The position numbers and the translations under genes were made by a program. Of a stretch of 64,000 nt of DNA, positions 36,536 to 48,182 are shown piece after piece (the stretch's first letter is position 1; every line of letters begins with the position of its first letter). The notes beneath the pieces are model-generated. The model had not been told where the DNA came from and did not search any database. It saw nothing but the letters and a program-made list of their open reading frames with translations. This stretch comes from Hymenolepis diminuta. Taxonomy: Eukaryota; Platyhelminthes; Cestoda; Cyclophyllidea; Hymenolepididae. The DNA lies in assembly GCA_900708905.1 (NCBI GenBank), contig CAADRB010000031.1:414051-478050 (forward strand), written 5' to 3'.

Positions 36536-37049
36536 TTAACTACAGATCAATTTATCAACAACGTGAAGTTTGACATATACGCATGCCATTTCAATACCTT
36601 CAAAAATACTATGAGCCGTCAATAGAGATCCGACAAGTATATTACCCCATATAAGTGACATCACTCCAGCTGCCATTAGAAGTGGAACAGCAACAATTGA
36701 AATTACTTCGAACTAGAAAAGCGAACGAATTAGCAAACAAAAGTGAACTTACCGAAGTCATTAAAATGCGAAAATGAAAAATGTAGCATAAACCAACCAT
36801 TACTGCTATTGCTATACCATAAAATCCACTGAGGATGACGCAGGAATAAATTCCATAGACTTCGAAAGTAAATGGCTTTTTCTCATTTACTGCATTATAG
36901 GAGAGAATAATGCCGTATGCTGCCATACCAATACCGGTAAGCTAGAAGGATTAATGGTTTAGTAAAAGACATATACAAACACCTACAAGTACGGCAACAG
37001 TGAGAATATTGAATACGAGCGTGTAACGGTGTGTCCATGGTGGTGCCAT
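36536..37049 (-). CDS. Small multi-TM membrane protein, three exons
   Basis: Exons 37049-36987, 36941-36753 and 36712-36536 join in phase 0 across introns of 45 and 40 bp, giving 142 residues. Hydrophobic segments fall at about residues 10-30 (YTLVFNILTVAVLLTGIGMA), 47-72 (YSCVILSGFYGIAIAVMVGL), 83-107 (FEVISIVAVPLLMAAGVMSL) and a weaker one at 108-120. Both intron junctions lie in or next to membrane segments. The last exon ends EGIEMACVYVKLHVVDKLICS. Size and topology resemble the gene at 22.5 kb, but I see no shared motif. Not a tetraspanin: it lacks the CCG loop. Likely a membrane protein of unknown role. Confidence 0.72.
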
Positions 37050-39577
37050 TCTAATGAGTATTCGTTGCTGATTATGTGTTATCGTGCTTAAAGACTGATA
37101 TTAAACCACAATTTATACGTTTACGCAAAGGATTTCGAGCCAAACATAAACTCAATGGATGACTGGTTACCATTGATCAATTACTGCAAACATAACTAAT
37201 AACAGTTAGCTTTCCTTTATTCACCTTAAAAAATCCATTTTTTGGAGCTATCAAACTTTTAATGGCATTTTATAACGATGGCGTTTGAGGAACTTAAAAA
37301 TGCAAAAGAACAACCTAAAAATTAAATTTATCATTCAATAAACAATGATCGGTGAGTATTCCATTCAAATATAAATTAAAATCTCACAAAGAAAAGGGTA
37401 TTTTTGGTCTTTGGTATTCTTATATTCGAAAGCGATTTATAGCTATATAGTTATATATTTATTTATTTATTTACAGTGATAAATATTGCCCTGCTACCGC
37501 CACGCTAGCTACAATTTTCATGTACTTTACAACCTGCCACCTTTGCAGCGTAGGAAACGGATACAAATTTAACGTCCAAGGTATTGAAGATCTACTGACT
37601 GTGAAACCTTCAATAATTACGTGTTCAAATTGTTAGTTAATTATTTATTAAAAGAGCAGTTAGTAATGCATTAACATGTAGAAGACTTTCAAAATGTCTA
37701 AAGATAGACTCGAATGATTAGAAAGAGAAATGAAATCATTGCAGTGTTAGGTTAACATTAAACTTAAATCAATTTATATTGAATCCCAATTTATGAATGC
37801 TAGTGAAGGTAAGCAAATAAGTAAATAAAATTAAAATTCATTAAGGCCACAGTACTTTCAATGTAATCCAAGCGTTAATTAACACATGTTAGAGAGTTGA
37901 AAGAAAATTGACACATGACCTGTTCTGATTCTGCTTCATTTAAATCATCAAAAATTATTTCTCCCATCAGGATAACTGAACTGTATATTAAATTTATGTA
38001 TATAATAAAATACATCTTATCAAGCTATTGAATGGACTATCTTCATCTGCTTATTCTTCTATCATCTATGGAGAGAAAAGGATCTGAAAGCCTCTATTTT
38101 AAGGATAAGACTAGTTAGGAATAATAAAGAAACAAACGTCTCTCCGCTATGTTCAACGCCCATTGTCCGGTATTATTTCATCAAGATGGGTCAGTCTTGC
38201 AGCTTCACTTTGTCTGCTTTTGAATGGTTGAGAAGACAAAATTTTATTACTTGAAATTCATTGGCTAACAGCTTTAAAAAGCAAGAGGGAGATAGACAGA
38301 TAGTATGGCGTATATTCTAAATTCAAACATTATTTTCACGCTATTGAAAACTCTACACGGGTAATTAAAAGAAATTTGGCCTCCTTTGATTAGTTTTGCG
38401 CATTTTAGGACAAAGAAAAACGAACATGGGAACATATTCAATACTCACATCTTTATTTTATTATATTTTATCAGTTTGTCTTGATAACTGCACACTGCCC
38501 GCATGTTATAAAGGTTAACCGCCCAATTTTAAATAAAGGAGTTTTATTTCATCCCCTCATATTTAGTAGGCCCTACAAATGATACAACAAATACTAGCTT
38601 AATTAAAATAATGAATTAAAAATGATTTTTCCAACTGGAATTATTTAATATTTTGTTGTAAGATAGAGACTAAGCAAATACTTTCATTAGAGGCCACAAT
38701 ACTTATTTATATATTTTTATGACTGTAATTTAGGAGACAATCTTCTGAACCTAAACTGAGCAAAAGTAAGTAACCTTGCATAACAAGAAAATTTTATTTT
38801 CGTGTTTTAAAGTGAAAAGGTCAGCAACACTGTATCTGTAAAGGCTCCTTATTTAACATTCATTGTGCAACTAGGTGACTGAACTTATGATGCATTGCCG
38901 TTATGTGATGAAATATTAAATAATTAAATAAAAATAACCAAAAGGGTAACCTAAAGACATAGCAAAAATTCTATGAATGCTTAAAATTCTAAAATTAATC
39001 CAGTCAGCTGTGGGATCAATGGCATGTATTGTGTAAACCGTTTCGTTCTTGATTGGACAGCGATATTTCAAGTGATCAAGACGCAAATACTTTCTTTATT
39101 TAGGATATTCAAATAGAAATCATGCTGCATAGTTTGCCAAGTAGCAAAATTTGTTGTATCCATGATAAATTGTTCATATTTAGAAGACTTTTCGCATAAT
39201 AAAACCTTCTATTTTAAATAAAAAGTACCTAATTTAAATCAAGGAATTTCAAATTTTGTGGACTTTGCTGCGATGGATCGTTTATTAACCTCTTTTAAGG
39301 TAACCATTGCACCATTTGAATTTAAATTATTAAAATAAAAGTTTCTGGAGATATTCAAAATCAGAAAGTTTGTCAGACATCTTTATTTTTGCTCCATTTA
39401 GCTTTAATATTAAAAAAATATCTTGGTTAATCAAAACTTCTGACTTAAATAGTGGTATAAGTTCACAACAGTGTCCTCTAATGTGCTGCATCATTGGTAT
39501 GTCTTATTACCCGTTTTCGTAACTGTGCCTTCCTTTAAATATTTGATAGATTTCAATTATGCATTTTACGCCCAATT
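37050..39577. other. Intergenic DNA with a possible decayed plus-strand gene
   Basis: About 37277-37345 (plus) has an ATG followed by an in-frame TAA, then a strong donor (G|GTGAGT). An acceptor at about 37480 leads into an open frame with CHLC and CSNC pairs to about 37624. About 37693-37751 reads SKDRLE, a TGA, then LEREMKSLQC, like a coiled coil with a stop. This looks like gene debris rather than a working gene. The rest is featureless. Confidence 0.3.
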
Positions 39578-39820
39578 TTAGTTGTTATGAAGAGAGGCAC
39601 CGTTGTTACAGAATTGCAAAGCTTCGACAATCAAGTCTATTTTTTGCTCTCGTAAATTGATGCCGACAATATTAGCATCCGCGTCCCAGAGATCGCAGGA
39701 ACCAGGTATTTTATTTTTTTCCGGTGATTATGTCATCAGATAGCACTTTGTCTGTGGGGTGAATTCATCGTGATCCGGCAAAGAATGAGAAATATTGTTT
39801 TTAACGGACATTTTTATCAT
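39578..39820 (-). pseudogene. Small ORF broken by a single TAA, unknown
   Basis: From an ATG at 39818-39820 the frame runs 30 codons (MIKMSVKNNISHSLPD..), meets a TAA at 39728-39730, and continues in the same frame for 49 more codons to a second TAA. The downstream part is strongly protein-like: PGSCDLWDADANIVGINLRE then QKIDLIVEALQFCNNGAS. No AG acceptor lies between the stop and that segment, so splicing does not remove it. The parsimonious reading is a recently broken gene or a base error in the assembly. No family recognised. Confidence 0.45.
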
Positions 39821-41761
39821 GGAATAAATGTTACACTAACTTGAAAGAAGCTAATTTAACTAAGCATCATGTACCGTGGGATTTATTTCATTACCTGAAT
39901 ATAAAATTTCTTTAATGCATCTTCCATTTTCTAAAACCGAATGTACATTCTACTTAATTGGAGAGATGAGTCCAAGTAAGCAACTTGCTTAGTTCTATTC
40001 CATATCCCAAGGAAGTTTATTGTTAACTGTAGTGATTGGATTTTTTTGTAATTTAGCCAAAGTATCCCTAAAGTATTTTAATTCATAAATTTAAAAAATA
40101 AACAAAAATTTATTTTAAAACTCCTACAACGTGTTACTCATGCCCCAGGGGAAAAAGTCAATGATCCGTTAATGCTATACGATTTTGCAGGAGGACAACA
40201 AAGAAACGCCAACATTGTTAAGTATACAGATTTTTAAAAATAGACGCCCACAATACTTGACAGGCTTTTCTCTTAGTGCGGTAGAGGAAGAATTTACATA
40301 CAAAGAGGTGCATTAAAAGCGATGTCAAGCTGCTTTAAGGTATATGTATAAAAGTGGTCCTCCAAACCTTAATCAGCCGTGTTTATTAGCAACTGCTTGA
40401 TAGAAGTATTTTAATTGTAATAAAGTACCTTACATTGGGAAATAGTTCAATAATTAATCATAGATGAGGATGAAGTAGTCAAAACGAAGTTGAACTTAAC
40501 AAGGTGTTAACTTACTTTCTTTAGTTGATAACTGAATTCAATTCAAATAGAATTTACTTGAAAGGTATAGTTGATTGCTTCATGATCTCAATTCCAATTT
40601 TCAAATTTCGAGCTTTATCAGGTGTATATTATTGATATAATTCAGATTATAGGGAAATTTAAGTCCTTTCACTTTGGAATGCAGTCAAAAGAGCGGGAAG
40701 ATTATTTTGAGTTAGAACAAAGCAGTAAAATTGAAAAGATTTCGAAAGATTTATTACAAATATTTTAAATCTTTGATTTTTGAAAATGGGACGCAAAATA
40801 CTCCTTTGATGGCCACTCACATCTTCAAATTCCAAAATGCAATATTTTAAAATTAGTCTCTGGAATATTAAACAAATTTTTGTCAATAATTTCCAGAAAA
40901 AACTGGCTGATTGTCTCATTAGGTTGGCTGTTCTTGTCACATCAATTCATTTTCATTCAAAAACCAAGGGATTGGGATGTTGCCAAATCACATTATCACT
41001 TCATAGCAGAGCTGTCGGGATTGCCCTTACGGTGTGTTTCATCTAAGTTAGTTCTTTGCCACGATTTGTAGAGATTCTTAATCTACGAATTAATTTATTC
41101 TTAAAGTCATTTTAACTTTATATTTTTTTAGAAACTTTATATTTTTTTATAAAAATAAAAATATCGAAGGCTGCATGAAATTGACAGATATTTTATTACT
41201 CATTATAACAATAATAAAATGATAAAATTTGAACTTTTAGATTTTACTAAAATGTTCAAATTTATATGCTCTATCTTCTACAAGCATTCTATCAAGGTTT
41301 ATACTTCTGATAACCTACACTGGAACATTTAGAAGAGGAAAAACTCAAGAGATAATGGAATAATGCTAAGTCGGAAGTCCGGTGATGTGTGCAAATAGTT
41401 AATGGAAAATCAAAGTGCATATTCAGACCGCTTTTTCGATATGCCCTATTTGTTCATTTTTGCTTAATGCTTATTCATTTGAGGGGTACTTAAAATAATT
41501 ACTTCGAGATCAAATTTGTATTCGTCTTCTTGGCCGAACACCAATCTTCCTTTATTTCTAACACACATCTATTTGACTCCCCTCCAACTCCTGCCGATTA
41601 ACTTCAACAGTCAGTTTTGTCAATCAAATTTTCTCTATCTACGGTTTCTCACACAGTTTGTTTTTGCAGGATTTTTTCCATCTTTCTCTGCTACTTTTTA
41701 GCTAATTAAATTTTACTTAATGACACTAAGAATATTAAGTAATATATATACATATATTTAG
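39821..41761. other. Intergenic DNA, 5' region of the next gene
   Basis: AT-rich. Overlapping ORFs on both strands at 40659-41071 show no recognisable protein. The plus ORF 41516-41701 is hydrophobic (FVFAGFFPSFSATF) and might include an upstream exon or signal sequence of the gene that continues at 41762, but no in-phase donor was found. Confidence 0.35.
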
Positions 41762-42754
41762 ATTAATAAGGCTATCATAGGGGTGGCACATATTATCTAC
41801 AACTCCGACGATTTCCACAGTGCTGAAAGCAAAAAACCATTTGTCTTCTCAAGAAAGGTGGATTACTCAAAGCCATACAAAATTTTAGGATGATTATCTC
41901 CAGAAACTGGGCTTTTTGGAAAATTAGAACCTTCTATTACAACTTCTATCACTGTTTCTCATATTCATGATAAATATTTTCCTCCATCTCCTTTTGTAAA
42001 ATTATCTCCTATGGTTCTTTAGACGGCATCAGCGGTTCAGGCAACCAATGATGACATGAAGCGGAAATTATCGGCATTAAGTAATTAAAAAGTAAGAAAT
42101 CGCACTCACTTTATGGAATCTCCCATCCTTAAAGTCGTTCTAGCATGACTTGTCTCCTAACCTAATGTGCTAATGTAATAATAGGTCCCGAAATCTTGTC
42201 TGCTTCATCACCAGACAGATCTACTATACCGTCTTAGTAGACATGAAGAAGAATGTTGTACCTTTGCCTTCCTCATGAACTCAGTAAATCGTCCACCAAG
42301 ATTAAGTCTCCGAAATGTCTTGGCTAGAGCAGCCACAGTCGAGCTGAACGAAAGCTCGTTTTCCTTCCCGAGCGATTGGCATTGGTGAATGACAAATCCA
42401 AATAACTTAAAGATATCGTTATTACTAAATTAATGTCTAGGTCAATTGGAGCAGTATCAAAAGTGATTGCACAGAATGTAGGCGAGATTATGTAAACGGT
42501 TGCATTAATCTTTTCCCAGGATCCCATTATATATTCTCAAATCAACGTTCTTCGTTCTCGCATTGGTCTCAGTCTTACTGAACCTATCCAAGGAATCTCA
42601 AAACTTATTCTTATTGATTTATTTTCGCAGAGGCCTGAGATTATATGCAACACTGTTACCACTAGCAAGATCCCCACCAGATATTCGCCAATTATGGGAT
42701 GCCATGAGTGATTGTGGCCAGGAATATCACCCGTTTCTTTTCTGTTCGCTTTGA
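41762..42754 (+). CDS. Five-exon single-pass membrane protein (5' end missing)
   Basis: Exons 41762-41857, 42023-42080, 42219-42384, 42441-42491 and 42520-42754 join with consistent phase across GT..AG introns of 165, 138, 56 and 28 bp, ending in TGA. About 200 residues are visible. The N-terminal part is polar (HIIYNSDDFHSAESKKPFVF). A helical segment follows (DDMKRKLSAL, LLYRLSRHEEECC, FAFLMNSVNRPPRLSLRNVL), then a Trp-containing stretch, one clear membrane segment (MIPLYILKSTFFVLALVSVL) and a C-terminal tail with ARSPPDIRQLWDAMSDC. I do not recognise the family. It is the only well-supported plus-strand host gene here. The acceptor of exon 3 could alternatively be 4 bases earlier, but that breaks the phase. 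Confidence 0.65.
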
Positions 42755-43356
42755 CAACTTATGACATAGTCTAAATGTCTCCCTTTTACACTCCCCGTCT
42801 AATTTTTATGGTCTGGAAGAGGAAACTATTGACAAATGTGAAAAATTAATTTGTCCTGCTACAAGAAGAGAAGACTGTGAAAGTGATATTTACAGCCGTT
42901 TTAACATTCATTGTTCAGATTATTTAAAAAGAGGTCAAATAATAATTGAAATTTAAGCGAATTGTAGATGGATTATACCTTTATATTTTAAAATAATCTT
43001 AAAATGAAGTAAATTTAATAACTAATAACTTCAAAAATAATTTATAATACGGATAGAAAAAGTATTTTATTTTAAAACCTTTTAAATGAAAGAAAATAAA
43101 CGTTTACAAATGGATCCTACGGCGCATTCAAATACTTTTTCTGACAAAATTGTGCAATTTAAATCCATATGTCAGTGAATTTTAACCCTTGCGAATAGTT
43201 ATTCACAATCTCGTAGATGTTGAGGCAAAAATCGAAATCAAGAATTATAATACTTCCGAAGCGTGGTACTTAAATTTATTGATTTGTTGATTATAATCCA
43301 GCAACGGATTAGAATGCATAACTGATTTAACTTGATACTCGAGAACTCTGATTATA
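42755..43356. other. Intergenic spacer before mariner 2
   Basis: No gene seen. TA at 43355-43356 is the left target-site copy of mariner 2. Confidence 0.5.
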
Positions 43357-43474
43357 ACACATGGACTAAAAAGTCCCGGGCCTAACAAAGAAAACACAGT
43401 TTTTTTGGTTCAAAATTAGCTTTATTCATCAACGTAATCTCCATCAAGAGCAACGCAATCATTCCACCCCCGCT

Positions 43475-44431
43475 CTAACATTTCAATACCACTTTTGTAG
43501 AACGATTTATCTTTTGCCTCAAAATAGGCCTCAGTTTCAGCGATAACCTCTTCATTCGTGTGAAATTTCTTACCGGCGAGCATTTTTTTAGGTCCGCAAA
43601 CGGCCAGTAGTTGCTGGCAGCCAAATCTGGCGAATACGGTGGATGTGGGAGCAATTCGAAGTTCAATTCATGTACTTTTGCCATTGTTTTGATTGGTTTG
43701 TGACACGGTGCGTTGTCTTGATGAAACAAAATTATTTTCTTTGCCATATGCGGTCGTCTCTTTGCAATTTCGGCCTTCAAACGCTCCAATAACGCTATAT
43801 AATATTCACTGTNNNNNNNNNNNNNNNNNNNNNGATAGTCGATGAATATTACACCACGCACATCCCAAAATACCGAGGCCATAACCTTTTCAGCCGATTG
43901 CTGTGCTTTCGGGCGAGATTCACCAGTTGCTGTCTACTCAGATGATGATCCATGTCTCATCCATTGTCACATATCAACGCAAAAATTCCGGTTTGTTATG
44001 TTTAAACATGGCCAAATACTGCTCAGAATCACCAACACGTTCTAGTTCTCACGGTCAACAGTGAGCAAACGCGGCACCCACTTTGAACAGAGCTTTCTCA
44101 TAGTCAAATGCTCAGGCAATATAAAGCCAACACATTCTTTTCACATCTTTATGATGTCAGCTAACTCATGAAACTTCACTTTTCGATCATTCAGAACGAT
44201 TTTGTGGATTTTTTTCTATGTTTTCTGGTGTTACCGCCTCATTTGGACGTCCACTGCGTTCTGCATCATCGGTGTCTCTACGACTACGTTTGACGTCAGC
44301 AAACCAACGTTTTATTGTTGTTTCTGATGGAGCGGAGTCCCCATAACACTTTTCAGGCCATTGCTTTGCTTAAGCAGTATTTTTCCCCATCAAAAAGCAG
44401 TGTAAAATTAAAACACGAAATTGTTTTTAAT
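43475..44431 (-). pseudogene. Mariner 2 transposase remnant
   Basis: The N-terminal region (about 44431 downward) reads KQFRVLILHCFLMGKNTA, YGDSAPSETTIKRWFADVKR and DDAERSGRPNEAVTPENIEK, with stops in between. The catalytic part has VTMDETW (first Asp), MASVFWDVRGVIFIDY, FHQDNAPCHK (second Asp) and PHPPYSPDLAASNYW. The third catalytic position, 35 residues after the second, should be Asp but is Asn (codon AAC at 43610-43612). With several stops and the N gap, the protein is dead. The C-terminus is frameshifted after KKCSPVRNFTR. Confidence 0.85.
43813..43833. other. Assembly gap (21 N) inside mariner 2
   Basis: Run of 21 N within the transposase frame. The ORF stays in phase across it, so 21 is probably close to the true length. 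Confidence 0.95.
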
Positions 44432-46539
44432 CCATTGTTTTGAAAATAACAAAAGTAGAGTCACTCCTTGCACAATAACTCACAAACTAATGAATAGAAT
44501 ATCATGAAATTTTAATAACTGTCTTTTGAAGGTTAGTATTAACTGGAAAAAGGTGACTGTAATAAAACTAGCGCCATCTATGTGTTAGGCCCGGGACTTT
44601 TCAGACCATGTGGTACCTGGTGATGCCAAGTCTGAAGATGATTTAAGACACCCTCTCAGGGAATGAGATTCCTATTTGCAAGAAATGTATGGAGAGGATG
44701 AAAACGCCAAAATCTACTGCGATATGCTAAAACTATCCCAATCCACTGCTCAAATTAGAGTTGCAAAAATCAGTCTCAACTGGGCAACATCATAGGGCGC
44801 TAAAATCACTGATTCTAAACCTTTCATTCGCCCTTTGGATTGATTTTGTTTTATCCATTTCCCTGGTATCAGACAGATAAGTGCATAATTATCATTTTCC
44901 ACTCGGTTTTCTTCAAGCCAGAATATAAATAGAATGTAAAAATCTAGAGGATTAAAGCCAGCAGACAAAACTTTACCTCATTCTTCTGCTATGGCACGAT
45001 TATTAAGGAGTCAAGATTGCGTGGATTTAAGTCATAGATTATTGTCTTTAGGCTAAAACAAAATTGAAACTTTAAAATATAAAAGTGTGCCGCATTTGAC
45101 GCCAAGATAGAAGAACAATAAGCACTAACTGAAAAGTTTTACAAGGGTACAATAAGGCCCCCTGCGTGCTGAGCATTGTCATAATATTATCACATAACTA
45201 CTCAGACACAGAATCTATTGTTACTAGTTGCAAATATAAAAGTCAGGGTTAAATGAAGTTGCCTTGTGACCCTATTTTTGCACTGTATTCATAATATTTT
45301 TACCACTATTTTCACCTAAAAATTCCAAAGTTGATATTCTCATATGATTCGCCTTTGACATCAACAGCTCAAAATAATTAATTTTGATGAAAAGTGTGAA
45401 TGATTCAGAAATATCAAAGAATGGAAGCGTTTTTTCCAACTAAATATTTAACTAATGGTTAAAAAGATTTGTATTACCTGTGCACTCTGACTCATGAATC
45501 TGCTAAAACTCTTAATGTATTGCAGGTCTATTGACTCATTTCTTTACCCTATTTGTCAGTTATTCGTCAATGGCAGAGAACGCAAAATCTGCCAACCGCC
45601 TTGTTGTGCCCCATTTCACCTGTTTCTCAGATCCCGAATTGTCCTCGATTAGTACTGACACTTGTTATCTTCTCTCCTAATTCCACTCCCAAATTTTTTC
45701 TTATTTCCTCTCTCATTCCTTTCAAAGTGTCTAATATACATAATATTATACTTAACTTTGAGTCTTCCCTAAGAAAAGGTCATTGTTATTTGTTAGACTT
45801 AGGAAAAACGTCAATTTCCTTAAAGGATTTCTAAGCCCAAATTGAACAAGCTGCTAACGTGGATTCAATGTCGCAACTGGTCTTACTATGACTAAAATAT
45901 AGAGCGATTTGCTAATTTCCTAATAATGATTGGAAAATAAATACAATACTTAAAGAATGTAAAATTTTAAATTTAGAAATATTAAAAGGGGAAGTATAGG
46001 TGAAATGTGACAACATTTCAGTAACCATTAGCGTGAAACTCACCCTATTTTAAACTGCACTCCATTTGTAAAATGTGCCATTTTTAAATAACATTAATGA
46101 TTTGCGATTGCCAACGGCTGTCTTTTTTATATCAATTTGAGAATAAATAAAACCTTCAAATGTATGGCTAAGAAACTGTAATTTTACTGAAGAAGGGTAT
46201 GAAAAGTGCAAGTAAATAATTGCTTTTTTCTCTATTAATTTGCGTATTTCAGTATTTCAAAATTTGATTGTATCCAAGGTACAAATTGAACAATAGTGTT
46301 GAAGAGAGAGATTTGAGTGACATTATCTTCTCTGCTATTTCATATTCTTTTCCAACATTTCAAATTGTAATATTTGATTTCAAAGGTTTTATTCGTGGAA
46401 ACCATCTCCTTTAATTTCTTCGAGAGGCTTTGGATTTGGAATAAATTTGTGAAATTACATATCTAATAGCGCAAAGATAAGAAGAGTGATTGTAAAACCA
46501 ATTTCTAATTTTTACGCATTGAGATTGTAGCGGTTAGAG

Positions 46540-46760
46540 AAATGGCTAACAGTAACGAAACATCAAAGATTGATTAGACCTGGAGGCATTGAACAAGCCT
46601 CAGTACAGAGTCCAAGGAGGAATAAAAATTGAGGGAAAAGGATGGAGCGAAGGAAGATGTGTCTGCAAACGACAGTCTCTGTGTGTTGTGTGTAGTGAAA
46701 GGCTGTTTATAAATGTCACTTGGATGAGGATGCGCATAAGGACATAATTGTTTGTGTGCT
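46540..46760 (-). repeat. LTR-like relic related to the 28.8-kb block
   Basis: Shares ordered blocks with 28860-29090 in the same orientation: GGCTAACA, ATTGATTAGACC, AAAAATTGAGGGAAAAGGAT, GTTTATAAATGTCACTTGG and GAGGATGCGC. No pol or gag was recognised on either side, so it may be a solo or truncated LTR from the same or a sister family. Confidence 0.4.
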
Positions 46761-47447
46761 TTAATCAGACGTGACGATTGTTGGAAAAGTAAGGGAAAGT
46801 GCAGACAGGACTGGTTAATAATATAGCCAACTAAGCGGTGTTTCTACAACTATCATTCGAGGTATGCTTTGCTTTTCCGATCGATGAAAATAGGCCAGTT
46901 GAGGACACACGATGTTTATCCATAGAGTGCTTGGGGTCACAGGAAATTTTGAAAGTTTCCAGACATTACTGTGAGGACGAGATAATCAAATTTTGGTGAT
47001 TAGCGATGACGTAAGATAAATATTTCGGAGACAAAGGGATTCATTTTTGAAGGTATCCGAGACGATTTTTAAACAAAAAAGACTTACGAGCGCTCGAGTA
47101 GTTGTCAGGAATATAGCCAAATATCGTTAATATGTTGCTATTTCAATCTTACTGCTCTCCTTGCCCTTTTTATTTAATATGGAAAATGCAATTAACCTAA
47201 TTTAAAATACTGTCTGTTAAGACTGTAATCCGATGAACGAAATTCAGGATCGTTCGCCTACTCAACCTGTAGAAGAGAAAAAACATGTGAAAGTGGGTAG
47301 ACAAACCATCATGATCAAAAATCCAATCAGATAACATCGTGGGTAACAATTATCTCAGACATTCATGGGGAAAATTATTAAATCATACCGGTGGAATGTG
47401 TATTACCCAATAAGTTCATGCTTTTCAAAGCAAATTCAAATAAAATC

Positions 47448-47540
47448 AAATGAAGTTTGATTCTTCGATACCTTAACATTTAATTCAGCGTATTCTAATT
47501 CTCTCCTCTTTATAATTCACTGTGCTTATTGTTAATTAAT
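47448..47540 (+). repeat. Dispersed repeat family, copy e
   Basis: Starts AAATCAAATGAAGTTTGATT and ends CTCTCCTCTTTATAATTCAC then GTGCTTATTGTTAA, matching the start of copies a and d and the end of copy b. Confidence 0.45.
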
Positions 47541-48037
47541 TTTATTGGCATTGCACAAAATATTTTAATAATTGTAAACACAGTAGAAATAAAAATAAAT
47601 AAATGTGTCATTAAAATATAACATTAATACTTATTTTATTACAGTAGAGATAAATTGTGCACATTGCATTCGTAAATGTGGCTTAAATAAAACCAGTTTT
47701 GATAAAAATATTTGAACTCAAACGAATGTGTAATTTCTGGCTAGTAAAGTGATTATTCCAAAGTGCTCAGAATTTAGAAAATACTGGATGAATTCAGAAT
47801 ACAAATTAACCATTCCTTAATAAATTAATTTTCAATACAAACAAAATTTAAACTGAGTAAAGACAGAAAGGGAAAGGCACAATACTTCTCAGCGATTTCA
47901 ACAGATTCTTTAGAATTTCTTCTCATTTATTTAGCATGTGTGTATTTTCATTCGTAGATCTAATCGATTCTGAAAAGATTGCAACATATTATATAATGTT
48001 TAGAAAAAAGGAAAATTTTATTTCCACTTATGAAGCC

Positions 48038-48182
48038 TTAGTTGATTGATAGATCTTTGATGACTTGAGGTGTGATTGAGAGCCCCATACGGTCGAAATG
48101 ATCCTCAAAACTAGAGAGATGAATATTTATTTCCTCAGTATGGAACAGCAGCCTAGACCGCAAATTAAAGATAAAATTTCTT
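48038..48182 (-). CDS. Possible terminal exon, unknown protein
   Basis: A 145-bp open stretch after a CAG acceptor encodes 47 residues to a TAA. It contains RSRLLFHTEEINIHLSSFED and HFDRMGLSITPQVIKDLSIN, with protein-like amphipathic composition. Upstream exons were not found and no family is recognised. It could also be a pseudogene fragment. Confidence 0.35.

Larger units (their letters stand above)
43357..44613 (-). mobile_element. Mariner transposon 2, dead
   Basis: 1,257-bp element including 21 N (43813-43833). The ends match as inverted repeats: both read CACATGG-x-CT-x-AAAAGTCCC followed by GGGCCTAACA from the outside, and TA lies at 43355-43356 and 44614-44615. The transposase lies on the minus strand. 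The family is different from mariner 1 by TIR and protein sequence. Confidence 0.9.
44614..48037. other. Intergenic DNA with coding-like debris
   Basis: At 44687-44968 both strands look protein-like. The minus strand is open for 73 codons (44750-44968, including GKWIKQNQSKGRMKGLESV). The plus strand has several stop-broken pieces in one frame (MYGEDENAKIYCDMLKLSQS). A 33-bp candidate intron lies at the upstream end of the minus ORF. A plus ORF at 45553-45834 is open but unrecognised. An LTR-like relic (46540-46760) and a dispersed repeat copy (47448-47540) are listed separately. Confidence 0.3.

Noticed and set aside
37277..39820. In-frame TAA codons inside otherwise open frames, hinting at a nuclear code reassigning TAA
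   Set aside because: The intronless genes and spliced models are fully consistent with the standard code, and the interrupted frames are better explained as pseudogenes.
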